Positions 28,523 through 37,891 are shown, numbered from the stretch's first letter. The stretch: 64,000 nucleotides of DNA from Andreprevotia sp. IGB-42 (GCF_009848685.1 NZ_WXTX01000013.1:1-64000); one strand, 5' to 3'. Notes: generated by a model from the letters alone, not told the origin. Translations and numbers: made by a program.

Positions 28523-29533
28523 TTAGATCGCTCCCAGTTTCTTCAATGCGCCTTCGGCCCCGACGTTGTCGCCGGGCGTCTTGTCGAGGTCGATTTCATA
28601 TATGGCCTTCATGATGCCCGCCGGCACCGTGCCCGAGGTCATCCGGGGGAAGTTGCCCGCGACCTCCACCACGCGCGTGCCGGCCTGCTCGAACTTCCTT
28701 GGATAGCGGTCGGCGTGAGAGTCGATGTAGCCCGCGGCCAGCAGGCGCTCGGACAGGAGCCGCTCTGCCTCCGCGTCGCCCTTGATGGCCTGGCGCATCG
28801 CATCGACGAAGCCAGGCAGGCTCTGGCCGCTCTCGGTTTGCCGCAGGCGAGCTCCGGCCACAAAGAGGGGTTGTCGCGTGGAGTCGTCGAGTTGCTCGAG
28901 CGAGCCGATCCGGGCGGGGAAGCCGGCCACCGACAGCGTGGCCTTGACCTCCAAAGCGCCCGCGCCGATCTCAAAGTCCTGGATGCCGTCGAGCGGTCCC
29001 ACCCACGACTCGATGGCAGTCGCTGGCGCCACGCCCGCCTCGATGATGGCCCGCAACAACGCTAGCTCGCCGATCAGGCCGATCTCGGCTTCGGGGCTCA
29101 GGGCCTGGCTCCCTTTGCGCATGAACTCCTGCCACGCGCCCACGCGGCCAATGAAGACACGAAGGAGCTTGCGGTAGTCGGAACCTGCCGCGATCGCCTC
29201 GTCGAGCGCACCCACGATATCGCAGGCCATGGACGCGAAGAGATCTGCGCTGCCGGCCGCCTTGCGCGTCAGGGCGAGCCAAAGCTTTCCGCTGCCGTCG
29301 GGGTCCGCGCGCTCGACGGCAAAGCCCTGGCCCTCGGAGAGCTTGTCGGCGGTGGCGAGCTTCGCGGATGGGAAGCACACCAACACCGCCTCGGCGTTGT
29401 CGGGCGAGCGCCGGCCTGCGCGCAGTTCGAGCGGCCCAGCGGAGGGCAGCGCGATGGCTTGCCATCCTGGCTCGTTGTCGGCGCTGGTGAGCGATGACCA
29501 AGCCATCAGGAATTCGTTACTCGGACGGGCCAT
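28523..29533 (-). CDS. PD-(D/E)XK nuclease-fold protein (DUF4420-like)
   Basis: A 336-residue protein. The restriction-nuclease core is seen as Glu156 in GLIGELALL, Asp186 in GIQDFEIG and the E195-x-K197 pair in GALEVKAT, which is the order expected for the PD-(D/E)XK active site. The remaining sequence fits the DUF4420 family that accompanies Z1 and GHKL ATPase genes. It is the likely DNA-cleaving subunit of the system. It overlaps the Z1 gene by 17 bp and precedes AIPR by two bases. Confidence 0.85.
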   Translation of the reverse strand: MARPSNEFLMAWSSLTSADNEPGWQAIALPSAGPLELRAGRRSPDNAEAVLVCFPSAKLATADKLSEGQGFAVERADPDGSGKLWLALTRKAAGSADLFASMACDIVGALDEAIAAGSDYRKLLRVFIGRVGAWQEFMRKGSQALSPEAEIGLIGELALLRAIIEAGVAPATAIESWVGPLDGIQDFEIGAGALEVKATLSVAGFPARIGSLEQLDDSTRQPLFVAGARLRQTESGQSLPGFVDAMRQAIKGDAEAERLLSERLLAAGYIDSHADRYPRKFEQAGTRVVEVAGNFPRMTSGTVPAGIMKAIYEIDLDKTPGDNVGAEGALKKLGAI

Positions 29534-32459
29534 ATTCCTGTATCCAATAGAGGAGGTTCACTTCGTATTCCACGCGAATGCTGTTCTCGGCCGACGGGAA
29601 GGCGATGGCGAAGGCCATGATGGGCTTCTCCCACCCGGGCACGATGAGGTTCTCGGGAGCCTTGGCCTTGCCCTTGTAGGGCGACAGTGTATAGAGCAGC
29701 AGCAGGCCGCGGTCGGCGTCGCCGCCGAGTCGGTCGCGCGCCTCGCGAATCCCCTTGCCGCTCGGGATCGTGGGCGGATTGACGCGGCCCCGCGCCGGGT
29801 CGGGCTTCCACGCCGCGTGGGTGCGGGCGAGCGCGTCGCGCCACGCGCCGTCGTCGAGGTCGATGCCCTCGTCCTTCGGATCGGTCAGAACGCCGATGGC
29901 GAACATCGCCGGGTCTTTTGCGCCGGGCGTGCCGTCGATCTTGCGGGTTTGCAGCGACTTGGCCTCGAAGCCGCCGGGGAACGTATAGGGCTCGCCAACG
30001 CCGTCGCCGCCGGAGAGCACGGCGACGCTCCAGCGCTTCAACTTGCCGATGTCGAGCATCTTAGCGATGAAGTCGGATAGCACCGCAGCCTTCGCGCTCG
30101 TTGCGTTTGGGTGGGTTATGTATGCGGTCAGGAACGCCAGGACGTGAGAGGCGTCCACGTCGCTCCAAAGGCGCGCGCCGGGCCACGAGTCGGTGTCGCC
30201 GTCGCGCAGATACTTCGGGCCATCCACGAAAGTTGTCCCGAGGGCGGTGACAAGCGCGTCGGTCGCGTCGAGGTTGGCCTGCTGGATGGCCGCGCTGCGG
30301 TGAAAGAGGATGGTTTGCGGGCGTGTGCCGCTGTAACTCAGCGACAGCGTTTGCGCGTTGCGCATCTTCAAGGGCGATGTGACCGTGAGTGTCTCGTGCG
30401 ACATGACCTTGAGGCCGTATTGCTCGGGCGTGAGCTTGGCCTTAGCCATGAAGTCGAACTCCTCGCGCAGCTCCTCGGAGGCGTCGGCGATGTGGCCGAA
30501 CCACCTCACTAGGTCCGGCGACGTGTAGAGCCGGCAGAGGTCCAAGTATCCCGGGCGGTAGCCAAACCAACGGCCCATCTGCATCAGCGTGTCATACATC
30601 TTCGTTGTGCGCACGAAGTAGCTGGTGCAGAGGCCTTCGAGCGTTAGGCCCCGAGCGAGCTTGTCGCCGCCGACCGCGATGACCTTCAAGGCCGCGCCAG
30701 GCGTGGCGTAGTCGAGCGCGTCCTTGGCCGTTCCGTTGATCGAGCGCACGTCGATGTCGGCGAGCACGTCGGGCAGCTTGGCGAGCACGTCGTCCCAAGA
30801 GGGCATCGGAGGAGGTAGCTCCTCGGGCGCCGAGAGCCCAGCGACCTTGTCGCACGTCGGGACAAAGTCCTCGTCCCAGATCGCGCGCATCTGCGCGATC
30901 AGCTCGTCCGCGTCGCTGCCGCGGGTGATCTTCTGGCGCATCCGGCGCACGGTCTCCTCGACCTGCTCGCGCACATGGTCCTGCACCGCCACGTAGCGGG
31001 TGACGTGGATCAGCATGGAGCTGTGCTCGAGCCCTTGGCCGCGCAGCTCGCGAACCGCGCAGGCGAGGATGAAGGAATGGATCGCCTCGCGCAGGGACTT
31101 GGGGATCGTCTCCTGGCCGTTGTGGACCGGAACGTGGGTCTTCTTGTGTTTGGGTGGCATCCACCCCGCCTCGGCCTCCGGGTCGTAGTGGTCGAGGATG
31201 CTGCGCGAGAGCGGCAGAGCGCCGACGCGGCCTTCCTTGGTCAGCTTGCCGAACATTCTGGCGGGGCCGACATAGTTCGACGGCGCGGCCAGGTTGATGA
31301 TGAAGGCCTTGGGAAACAGGTCCGGGCCTTCGGCGGTGGTTGCGCCCTTGTGGTGGATGTAGATGTTGGCAAAGGGCGTGGCCGTGTAGCCCACGTAGGC
31401 CTTACGGCTGAACGAGTGCAAGACCCGCCGGATGAGGCTGTTGATGGTCTTGGGCGAGTGCTCCTCGTCCGGCGTGCCGTCCTCGTTGAAGAGCTGTTCG
31501 CCAGTGTCCACCGACGCGTTGTCCGCCTCGTCGTCGATCACCAGCAGTGGCAGCTTGGTCACAAGCCTCCACTCCTTCCCGTCCGGGAGGGGATGCTGGA
31601 GCGGGATTGTGTAGGGAAGCGGGTGGGGCGTGTCGGCCACTCGTTTTTGAATCCACTTGAGAAGCTCCGTGAGCACGGTCTTTTGCTTCTTGACCACGAA
31701 GATCCAAGGGCGCTCCTCGGGAGAGATGCCGTTGAAGTGCTTGGCGATGGCCTTGCTGAAATCCCCGTTCTCGGCGCGCGTCGTCGCTGAGTTGGTTTTG
31801 AGGTCCTCGCCGAACGCGGCCACCCCGATGGATGCGCCAGGATCGCCGCCCTGCGTCGTCTCGTAGCCTAGGAAGCCCTCTTCAAGGCGAATCTGGGTCT
31901 GCGAGCGCAGGTTGTTGTGCAGGCCCGCCAGCACAATGATGATCTTATAGCCCGCGTCAGCGGCCTTGTTGATGAGGCCGGTGTAGTTGCTGGTCTTGCC
32001 CGACTGTACATGGCCGACGACTAAGCCGCGGCGGTCCCAAGGGTCTGTCCGCAGCGGGTCTTCGAGAAGGCCTAGGATGTCGCTGGTGGACTCGTCGAGG
32101 CCATCGACGACCACGTCAGAGAGTTTCGACTCCTGATAGTCGCGGTAGCGGCGCCAGTAGTGCCAGTCCTTCTTGCGGGCAGCATTGAGCCAGTCGATGT
32201 GCCCGGTGTTGTCTTTGAGCGTAGTGGCCTTGCCCATGCGGTGGCTGAACCGCTGGATCAGCGTGGAGACCAGCTTGACCTCGTCGAGCGTCACAGGTGG
32301 GTCGCTGGCGAATATCTCGGCGGCAAGCTTCACTTTCTCGGCGATGAAGGCCGGCGTGATCTTCGACGAGTCTTTCTCCGCCTTCACCAGCCGCTGCGCG
32401 GTGGCGATGACATCTTCCAGCAACTGGGCTTGCGCTGCTGCCTCTTCCACTGCGGTCAT
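29517..32459 (-). CDS. Z1 domain superfamily-2-helicase-like ATPase
   Basis: A 980-residue ATPase. Walker A is GHVQSGKTS (residues 149-157); Walker B/DEAD-like box is VIDDEAD (307-313); motif III is GYTATPFANIYI (about 354-365). The Z1 C-terminal half has VGGDKLARGLTLEGL and LMQMGRWFGYRPGYLDLCRL, which is diagnostic for the domain and contains the arginine finger region. It presumably translocates on or remodels DNA for the nuclease. ATG 32459 overlaps the GHKL ATPase stop as ATGA. Confidence 0.93.
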   Translation of the reverse strand: MTAVEEAAAQAQLLEDVIATAQRLVKAEKDSSKITPAFIAEKVKLAAEIFASDPPVTLDEVKLVSTLIQRFSHRMGKATTLKDNTGHIDWLNAARKKDWHYWRRYRDYQESKLSDVVVDGLDESTSDILGLLEDPLRTDPWDRRGLVVGHVQSGKTSNYTGLINKAADAGYKIIIVLAGLHNNLRSQTQIRLEEGFLGYETTQGGDPGASIGVAAFGEDLKTNSATTRAENGDFSKAIAKHFNGISPEERPWIFVVKKQKTVLTELLKWIQKRVADTPHPLPYTIPLQHPLPDGKEWRLVTKLPLLVIDDEADNASVDTGEQLFNEDGTPDEEHSPKTINSLIRRVLHSFSRKAYVGYTATPFANIYIHHKGATTAEGPDLFPKAFIINLAAPSNYVGPARMFGKLTKEGRVGALPLSRSILDHYDPEAEAGWMPPKHKKTHVPVHNGQETIPKSLREAIHSFILACAVRELRGQGLEHSSMLIHVTRYVAVQDHVREQVEETVRRMRQKITRGSDADELIAQMRAIWDEDFVPTCDKVAGLSAPEELPPPMPSWDDVLAKLPDVLADIDVRSINGTAKDALDYATPGAALKVIAVGGDKLARGLTLEGLCTSYFVRTTKMYDTLMQMGRWFGYRPGYLDLCRLYTSPDLVRWFGHIADASEELREEFDFMAKAKLTPEQYGLKVMSHETLTVTSPLKMRNAQTLSLSYSGTRPQTILFHRSAAIQQANLDATDALVTALGTTFVDGPKYLRDGDTDSWPGARLWSDVDASHVLAFLTAYITHPNATSAKAAVLSDFIAKMLDIGKLKRWSVAVLSGGDGVGEPYTFPGGFEAKSLQTRKIDGTPGAKDPAMFAIGVLTDPKDEGIDLDDGAWRDALARTHAAWKPDPARGRVNPPTIPSGKGIREARDRLGGDADRGLLLLYTLSPYKGKAKAPENLIVPGWEKPIMAFAIAFPSAENSIRVEYEVNLLYWIQEYGPSE

Positions 32460-33949
32460 TTTTTGCTCCCAAGTTTCGCGATGAGCGCGGGATATTTTTG
32501 AAACGGCTCCGTGCGCAACATCGACTTGCGCGCCTCCTCGATGTTCAGGCCCTTGCGCTCAATGAGATCGTCGAAGAGCACGCTGGCAACCTCGACAACC
32601 GCCGCGTTGGGCTCGCCCTCGAATCCCGTGCGCGGCGTCTCTTTGTTCTCGGCTGTGTCCAGCCAAATGCGCTGCACCGGCACGGTCTCCTCGATCACCC
32701 GAAGCATCGACTTGACCAACGGGGCGAGGGCGCCAGAGCTCTCCAAGACGGCGGCCACCGACGGATGCGCCTCATCGATGCTGTATCGCATGCCGGCCTT
32801 GACTCGCTCGACGCGCCAGGCCTGTTCGATGGGGACGCTGCCCTTCGCCGGAGCTGGCGTGCCTCGGTAGGCAAACACGCGGCGCGCTCGCTCGCGGGTG
32901 TTCTCAGCGAGCAGGGTGAGCCACGGCCGCAGCGACACGGGTGGCCGAGCCGTCGATTTGCGAACGTCGATCTTCCAGTCGGCGTCGGCCGTGTTCGGAA
33001 TGTCCAGCCGAATGCGCGCCAGGCGATGGGCCTCCTCGCGGTTCCACGCGCGTGAGCCCCCAAGGCCAAGCCAACCGCCCGCGACCAATAGCCGCTCGTT
33101 GCGGTAGACGTAGAAGCCTTGCTGCGCGGTCCAGCCGGCCGGGCCGGCGTTCTCGTCATACTCGACGGCGGTCAGCTTGTCGCGGTGCGGAAGGACATGC
33201 GCCTGCACCGTGACCGTCCCGTAGTCAGTGGCGTGATTGGTAGGCGGCGACGTCCAAGGCTTCGCGGGGTGGCCCGTCATGAAGGGGTCCCATGGAGCAA
33301 CTGCCCGGCCGTTGACGAGCAGTTTGAGCTTGGCTCGCGGCCTTTGGAGCAAGCGGTGGAAGACCATCGCCAGATGGGACTCGACGGTGTCGATGAGGTC
33401 GTGGAAATCATCAGAGGTGTAGCCGGCGGTCACGACGCGGTCCATCGCCTCCCACAGCACGAGCGTTCCGGTCTTCTTGCCCTTCAGACTAGCGAGGAAA
33501 GGTTTGGACCTTTGGGCAGGCCCCTCGAACAATAGCCAACCACCATCTGGATTTGCAGCGAGCTCGTCGAGGTCCCAGCGCAGGCAGCTTGCGGCGCCGC
33601 CTTTGAGGGTGGCGACAGTGAGTCGGCGGCACTGAGAGAAGGACGCGGTTTTCAGGCCCATGCCGAAACGCCCGAGATCGTGGGCCGAACGCGCGTCAAG
33701 CGGGTTCTTGTCGCCCAGGCGCATTGCGCTTTCGAGCTCGGCATCGTCCATCCCGCGCCCGTCGTCGAGGATCGCGATGCGGCTCTTGGAACCGTCCCAA
33801 GTGAAATCAAGGCGGACTTCGGAGGCGCCAGCCGACACGCTGTTGTCGATGATGTCAGCCAAGGCCGCGCCGGTTGAGTAGCCCAGGCCCCGCAGAGATT
33901 CGAGCATCGCCATCGCGCGCGGCGGCGCGCTTCTTGTCTTGGGCTTCAT
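32456..33949 (-). CDS. GHKL (MORC/MutL-like) ATPase
   Basis: A 497-residue protein with an N-terminal Hsp90-type ATP-binding domain: N-box ALADIIDNSVSAGA (residues 29-42), G1 box LDDGRGMD (61-68), and G2 box GRFGMGLKTASF (93-104). In the N-box the usual catalytic Glu is Asp32, with Asn36 retained. The rest is an S5-like second domain and a helical C-terminus without a known module. MORC-type ATPases clamp DNA on ATP binding. ATG 33949 overlaps the sigma-factor stop as ATGA; TTG 33955 is less likely. Its neighbours indicate a subunit of an ATP-dependent anti-phage complex. Confidence 0.9.
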   Translation of the reverse strand: MKPKTRSAPPRAMAMLESLRGLGYSTGAALADIIDNSVSAGASEVRLDFTWDGSKSRIAILDDGRGMDDAELESAMRLGDKNPLDARSAHDLGRFGMGLKTASFSQCRRLTVATLKGGAASCLRWDLDELAANPDGGWLLFEGPAQRSKPFLASLKGKKTGTLVLWEAMDRVVTAGYTSDDFHDLIDTVESHLAMVFHRLLQRPRAKLKLLVNGRAVAPWDPFMTGHPAKPWTSPPTNHATDYGTVTVQAHVLPHRDKLTAVEYDENAGPAGWTAQQGFYVYRNERLLVAGGWLGLGGSRAWNREEAHRLARIRLDIPNTADADWKIDVRKSTARPPVSLRPWLTLLAENTRERARRVFAYRGTPAPAKGSVPIEQAWRVERVKAGMRYSIDEAHPSVAAVLESSGALAPLVKSMLRVIEETVPVQRIWLDTAENKETPRTGFEGEPNAAVVEVASVLFDDLIERKGLNIEEARKSMLRTEPFQKYPALIAKLGSKK

Positions 33950-36606
33950 CGCCAATAGCCTTTCCCTGGCCAGTATTCAAACCCAAGCGCAATCAGCTTT
34001 CGGACGATCTTGCGGGAGCGGTTGTCGGGTGTATTTGTGATGTGTACCCACAGCCTGCGTGTATCGCCTTCAAGGGAGTCCTCAACGAGGATGCCAGCCT
34101 CTCGCACCTGATCCAAGACCTTGTCTAGGGCCATGGGCCCGGTGTCCATCTGCTGCTCGGGTCGCCGGGCGGCCACCTTGGGCTCTGGAGCAGGGAAGGC
34201 GACCATTGCGATTGGTGCGTCGCATTCAAAGTCGCTGTCGGAATCGCTTGATGTGTTAACTCTCAGCTTGCACCTTGGGGTTAGGCCCAGTTCGAGCAAG
34301 AACCGGTCGAGCCGCGCAGGATGCCTCAATCGGCGAAGAGCAGTCGCCTCGATTTGCCTGATACGTTCGCGTGTCACTTCGAAGTGAACGCCGACCTCTT
34401 CGAGCGTCATCGACTTTTGAACACCGATACCAAAGCGCATGCGTAGGACGTTTTCTTCTTTGGGCTTGAGCATGCTCAGGAAGCGATCCACGGATTCGCC
34501 TAATTGGATGTCCTCGACTATCTCCATCGGGTCGCAGAGTGTGAAATGGTCTTTGGCGTCGGCAGTGATGAGGTCGTCGATGTCGGGCAACCCATGGAGA
34601 GGTAGCGGGTCCATACCCAGGCGGGAGAGAGTCGAGACCTTGTGAGCGGGCAACTCGACGAGCGCCGCGATCTCCTCAACAGAGGGGCCGTGACCATGCT
34701 TGAGTTCAAAGTCGCAGGCAGCCTGCGCGATTCGTTGGGTCTTCTCGTAGACGTGGACTGGAAGGCGGATAGTCTTGCCCTTGTCGGCGATGAAGCGCCC
34801 GATCTGCTGGCGAATCCACCAGGTGGCATAAGTCGAGAATTTGAAGCCCTTGCTCCAGTCGTAGCGGTCCACAGCCTTGATAAGGCCGATGTTCCCCTCT
34901 TGCAGCAGGTCGTCAAGTGGCTGACCGCTGAACATGTATTTCTTGGCAATGGAGAAGACGAGCTTCAGGTTGGCGACGGCCATTTGGTCTCGCGCGCGCC
35001 GATAACCCTTCATTGCCTGCGCGAACGCCAGGGAGCGCTCGGATTCTCCAGCGAGCCCGGAGTCGGCCAGCTCCACGAGAAAGCCGCGGGTCAGGCCCAA
35101 CGATGTGAGGGTGCTTCGGCACGCTTCCCATTCGGGCGTGTCCTGGCTCGTATCGACAGCGAGGTTCGACAAGAGCTCCGCGCTGGTACAGAACTCCGCC
35201 AGCTTGTCGGGGAATTCTTTGGCGTCAAGGTCAAATTGGGAGTCGCTTTCTTCGGCGTCAATGGCTTCGCTCTCGGCCGGCAGCTCCAACTTGGAGTTGA
35301 ACTCAGTCTCTTCTGGCTCAATTTCCGAGCCGGACGACATGCAGCGCAGGGGCTTCGCGCCTCGCGCTACCTCGCGGGCCGCTTCCAGCACGGCGCCGAT
35401 GCCGGATGGCCAGGCGGCTAGTGCATCGAGCGATCTCTCGATTCCGCGCTCCATGGCTTGGCCTAAGGCGACTTCAGCCGCAGCGGTAAGCAGCGCTTCG
35501 CGTTGGAATTCCCGCTGGTAGATACGCAAAGGTTCATTACGGCGCCCAGCGAGGTCGTCCACGAACGCCAAAGCGTCTGCAACCACCTCCTCTTCGTCAG
35601 AATTCTCGCCGGGCGCGACAAACACCTCAAAACTCTCGTGCGGAGCCGAATACTCAAATCGCTCGTCCGTCTCAGCACCGAGGTCGTTGATGACCATACC
35701 CAAGAGCGCGTCGGCTTCCGCGTCGGACTCGCCATCATCGCCACGCGTCAAGTCTTCGATGGCTGAATGCGGGACGCTACCCTCACGAATGGCGCGAAGC
35801 ACAACCAGGCGCAGCCGTTCGCGTGCCTCGCTGTCATCTGAACAAGGCAGGGGCGTCGCCCTGTCGGGCAGGAAAGCCTCAAAGTCGCCCCAGTCGGCGG
35901 ACGTGTCGATGGGCTGGTGTTCGTTGATTGCGCTTTGGATCTCAAAAGCAGCCGTAGAAAGGGTCTGGTCGCCCTCGGGTGGCGGCTGGTCTTCTTCGGC
36001 TTCCCAGCCTGTCAAGTCAAACTCGTCGCACTCATCGTCAGAAGCCTGTGAGGCTACGGCAACGGTAGCGGACTTAAGCTCCAAGATTGCAGCGAGCGCT
36101 CCGGTCGGCTGCACTGGACCCGCACAACCATTCCCACCGAAAGCTATGTCGTTCTCAGCTTGCTCCCAACACTCATCCTGAATGAAATGCGTATGCCCAT
36201 CCAGACCATTGTCACCGGCGGAGGCTGACTTCGGCACACACGCTGCCTCAATTACCGCAGCTGCATCAAGAGCTCCTGTGGCTTGGGCGATGGCGTAGGC
36301 ATTGCTTCCCAAAGGATCCAGCAAATCGGCATCGGCGCCAGCAGCTAGTAGGAGTTTACAGATAGTGGCCTTGTTGCGGGCCGCAGCAAGCATAAGAGGC
36401 GTTTGGCCCTTGTTGTCTCGGGCATTGAGGTCGTCTCCGCGATCAATGTGGATTTGAACTGCGCTTTCTACGCCAGCCATGACCGCCATTCTGAGGAATC
36501 GGTTCAGGAGTGGAGCGCCTTGGATAGCAATGCCCTTCACGCGTTGGCCCCTTTCCGGAGTGCTTGAACGGTGATTTCCATGTTTGATCGAAGGTTTGGC
36601 GCCCAT
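33946..36606 (-). CDS. RpoD-like sigma-70 factor with N-terminal ankyrin repeats
   Basis: An 886-residue protein. Residues 33-120 hold about two ankyrin repeats (KGQTPLMLAAARNKATICKL). An acidic linker follows, then region 1.1-like (262-315: LRLVVLRAIREGSVPHSAIE), region 1.2 (357-412: EPLRIYQREF), a divergent non-conserved region, region 2 (535-612: KFSTYATWWIRQQIGRFIAD), region 3 (613-690) and region 4 (700-770: VTRERIRQIEATALRRLRHP). A C-terminal 115-residue extension ends GFEYWPGKGYWR. The -35-recognition helix is essentially that of RpoD; in region 2.4 the Thr used at -12 by E. coli sigma-70 is Gly603. It heads the operon and is coupled to the GHKL ATPase by ATGA. It is probably a dedicated promoter-recognition factor. 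Confidence 0.92.
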   Translation of the reverse strand: MGAKPSIKHGNHRSSTPERGQRVKGIAIQGAPLLNRFLRMAVMAGVESAVQIHIDRGDDLNARDNKGQTPLMLAAARNKATICKLLLAAGADADLLDPLGSNAYAIAQATGALDAAAVIEAACVPKSASAGDNGLDGHTHFIQDECWEQAENDIAFGGNGCAGPVQPTGALAAILELKSATVAVASQASDDECDEFDLTGWEAEEDQPPPEGDQTLSTAAFEIQSAINEHQPIDTSADWGDFEAFLPDRATPLPCSDDSEARERLRLVVLRAIREGSVPHSAIEDLTRGDDGESDAEADALLGMVINDLGAETDERFEYSAPHESFEVFVAPGENSDEEEVVADALAFVDDLAGRRNEPLRIYQREFQREALLTAAAEVALGQAMERGIERSLDALAAWPSGIGAVLEAAREVARGAKPLRCMSSGSEIEPEETEFNSKLELPAESEAIDAEESDSQFDLDAKEFPDKLAEFCTSAELLSNLAVDTSQDTPEWEACRSTLTSLGLTRGFLVELADSGLAGESERSLAFAQAMKGYRRARDQMAVANLKLVFSIAKKYMFSGQPLDDLLQEGNIGLIKAVDRYDWSKGFKFSTYATWWIRQQIGRFIADKGKTIRLPVHVYEKTQRIAQAACDFELKHGHGPSVEEIAALVELPAHKVSTLSRLGMDPLPLHGLPDIDDLITADAKDHFTLCDPMEIVEDIQLGESVDRFLSMLKPKEENVLRMRFGIGVQKSMTLEEVGVHFEVTRERIRQIEATALRRLRHPARLDRFLLELGLTPRCKLRVNTSSDSDSDFECDAPIAMVAFPAPEPKVAARRPEQQMDTGPMALDKVLDQVREAGILVEDSLEGDTRRLWVHITNTPDNRSRKIVRKLIALGFEYWPGKGYWR

Positions 36607-36613
36607 TCCATTC

Positions 36614-36901
36614 TTAATTGCCTATATTAGCCCCGGCCTCAATAAAATTCTCCATTCTCATGCGCAAGCTCTTGGCGCAATCGAGAGTGGTAGGCCATGT
36701 ATGCTTTAGCGCTGCTACGCCTACTTGGTTGGGGTGCTTTGCTTTCTCCCAGCAGCCTTCCGCTTTTGCGACCGCAAACAAGACTGAATGTAATTCAGTA
36801 TCGCGAAGCCGGGGAGTATCGACTTTCCCAACAATGCCTAACTTGTAATGCTCTCCCTTACGCCACTCGAACTCGATCACACTGAAATTCAACGTACCCA
36901 C
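36614..36901 (-). CDS. Small protein of unknown function upstream of the ankyrin-sigma gene
   Basis: A 95-codon frame from GTG 36901 to TAA 36614, seven bases before the sigma-factor ATG. The translation has coding-like character (TLNFSVIEFEWRKGEHYKLG; DTELHSVLFAVAKAEGCWEK). The same frame continues open upstream with similar character for 18 more codons to a TAG at 36956, and again beyond it, so this may be the C-terminal part of a larger broken gene. No family was recognised; because the island carries Tn7-like remains, comparison with TnsE C-termini is worth making. Confidence 0.45.
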   Translation of the reverse strand: MGTLNFSVIEFEWRKGEHYKLGIVGKVDTPRLRDTELHSVLFAVAKAEGCWEKAKHPNQVGVAALKHTWPTTLDCAKSLRMRMENFIEAGANIGN

Positions 36902-36955
36902 ACTAGCATCCGCGACAATGACGCGCCGGCGCGCTTTCGTTTTCGAGTCTAGATA

Positions 36956-37051
36956 CTACCATTGCTTGGTACGCGGAGACTTCAGCAGCGGAATGAATTC
37001 TATCTCGGCGACGATTGGACGAATCACAGCTGAAAATGCTTGGGAGCTTGT
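36956..37051 (-). pseudogene. Gene fragment cut by the IS3-family element
   Basis: The minus-strand frame ending at TAG 36956 reads FSAVIRPIVAEIEFIPLLKS and then PRTKQW before the stop. It is open up to the IS3 left end. It is in the same frame as the 95-codon gene downstream, consistent with one ancestral gene interrupted by a nonsense codon and truncated at its 5' side by the insertion and a deletion. Confidence 0.35.
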
Positions 37052-37091
37052 CCGGTAATCCCCCCGTTTTTAAGCGAGGTCAGAATAGACG

Positions 37092-37891
37092 TCATTTGGC
37101 TAATGCCAGCTTCTGTTTCGGGGTGATGCCCCCAAGCGCCATGTTCGGGCGATCGTGATTGTAAGTCCACATCCAGTTCGTTGCATGCACCTGAACCTGG
37201 GCGATCGATTCAAACAGGTACTGGCCCAGCCAGTCATATCGTACGGTGCGGTTGTAGCGCTCAACATAAGCATTCTGCTGAGGCTTGCCCGGCTGGAGAT
37301 GCAGTAGCTGGATGCCCCGTTTGGCAGCCCAGTGCGTCAGCGTGCTGCCGATATACCCGGACCATTGTCACTGCGAATGGCATCGGGTGTACCGCGCCAT
37401 TCGATGACCTGATCCAGTGCACGTACCACCCGTTCTGCCGGTAGGGACAGATCCACCTCCATGGCCAGCGCCTCCCGGTTGAAGTCATCAATGACGTTGA
37501 ACAGCCTGAAGCTGCGCCCATCCGCCAACTGATCGTGCATGAAGTCCATCGACCAGCACGGGTTGGCGACCTGCGGGACTGCAAGGGGTTCGGGCTTCTC
37601 TCGCAGAATGCGCTTTTTGGGCTTGATCCGCAGGTTCAGCGCCAGTTCCCGGTAAATCCGGTACACCCGCTTGTGGTTCCAGCGGTATCCCTTCACGTTG
37701 CGCAGGTATAAAAAGCACAGGCCAAAGCCCCAGTTGCGCTGGTTGTGCGTCAGCCGGATCAGCCAGTCGGCGATTTCATGGTTGAGCCCGGAACCTCTGG
37801 ACTGGTAGCGATAGCAGGTCTGACTGATACCGAATGCCTTGCAGGCTGCAGCAATGGCGCAGCCGAAATCCCGCACTGCGCGTTGTGCCAT
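37092..37891 (-). pseudogene. IS3-family transposase OrfB, frameshifted
   Basis: The rve/DDE integrase part of the transposase. From ATG 37891 the frame gives [10 protein letters not shown], the HTH-like region, the first catalytic Asp in [10 protein letters not shown] and the second in IRSDNGPG. At about 37356 one base is missing, giving a premature TGA at 37337. In the next frame the sequence continues as [10 protein letters not shown] through NAYVERYNRTVR (third catalytic residue, Glu) to ALGGITPKQKLALAK and TGA 37092. The protein is therefore split within the catalytic domain. Confidence 0.85.
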
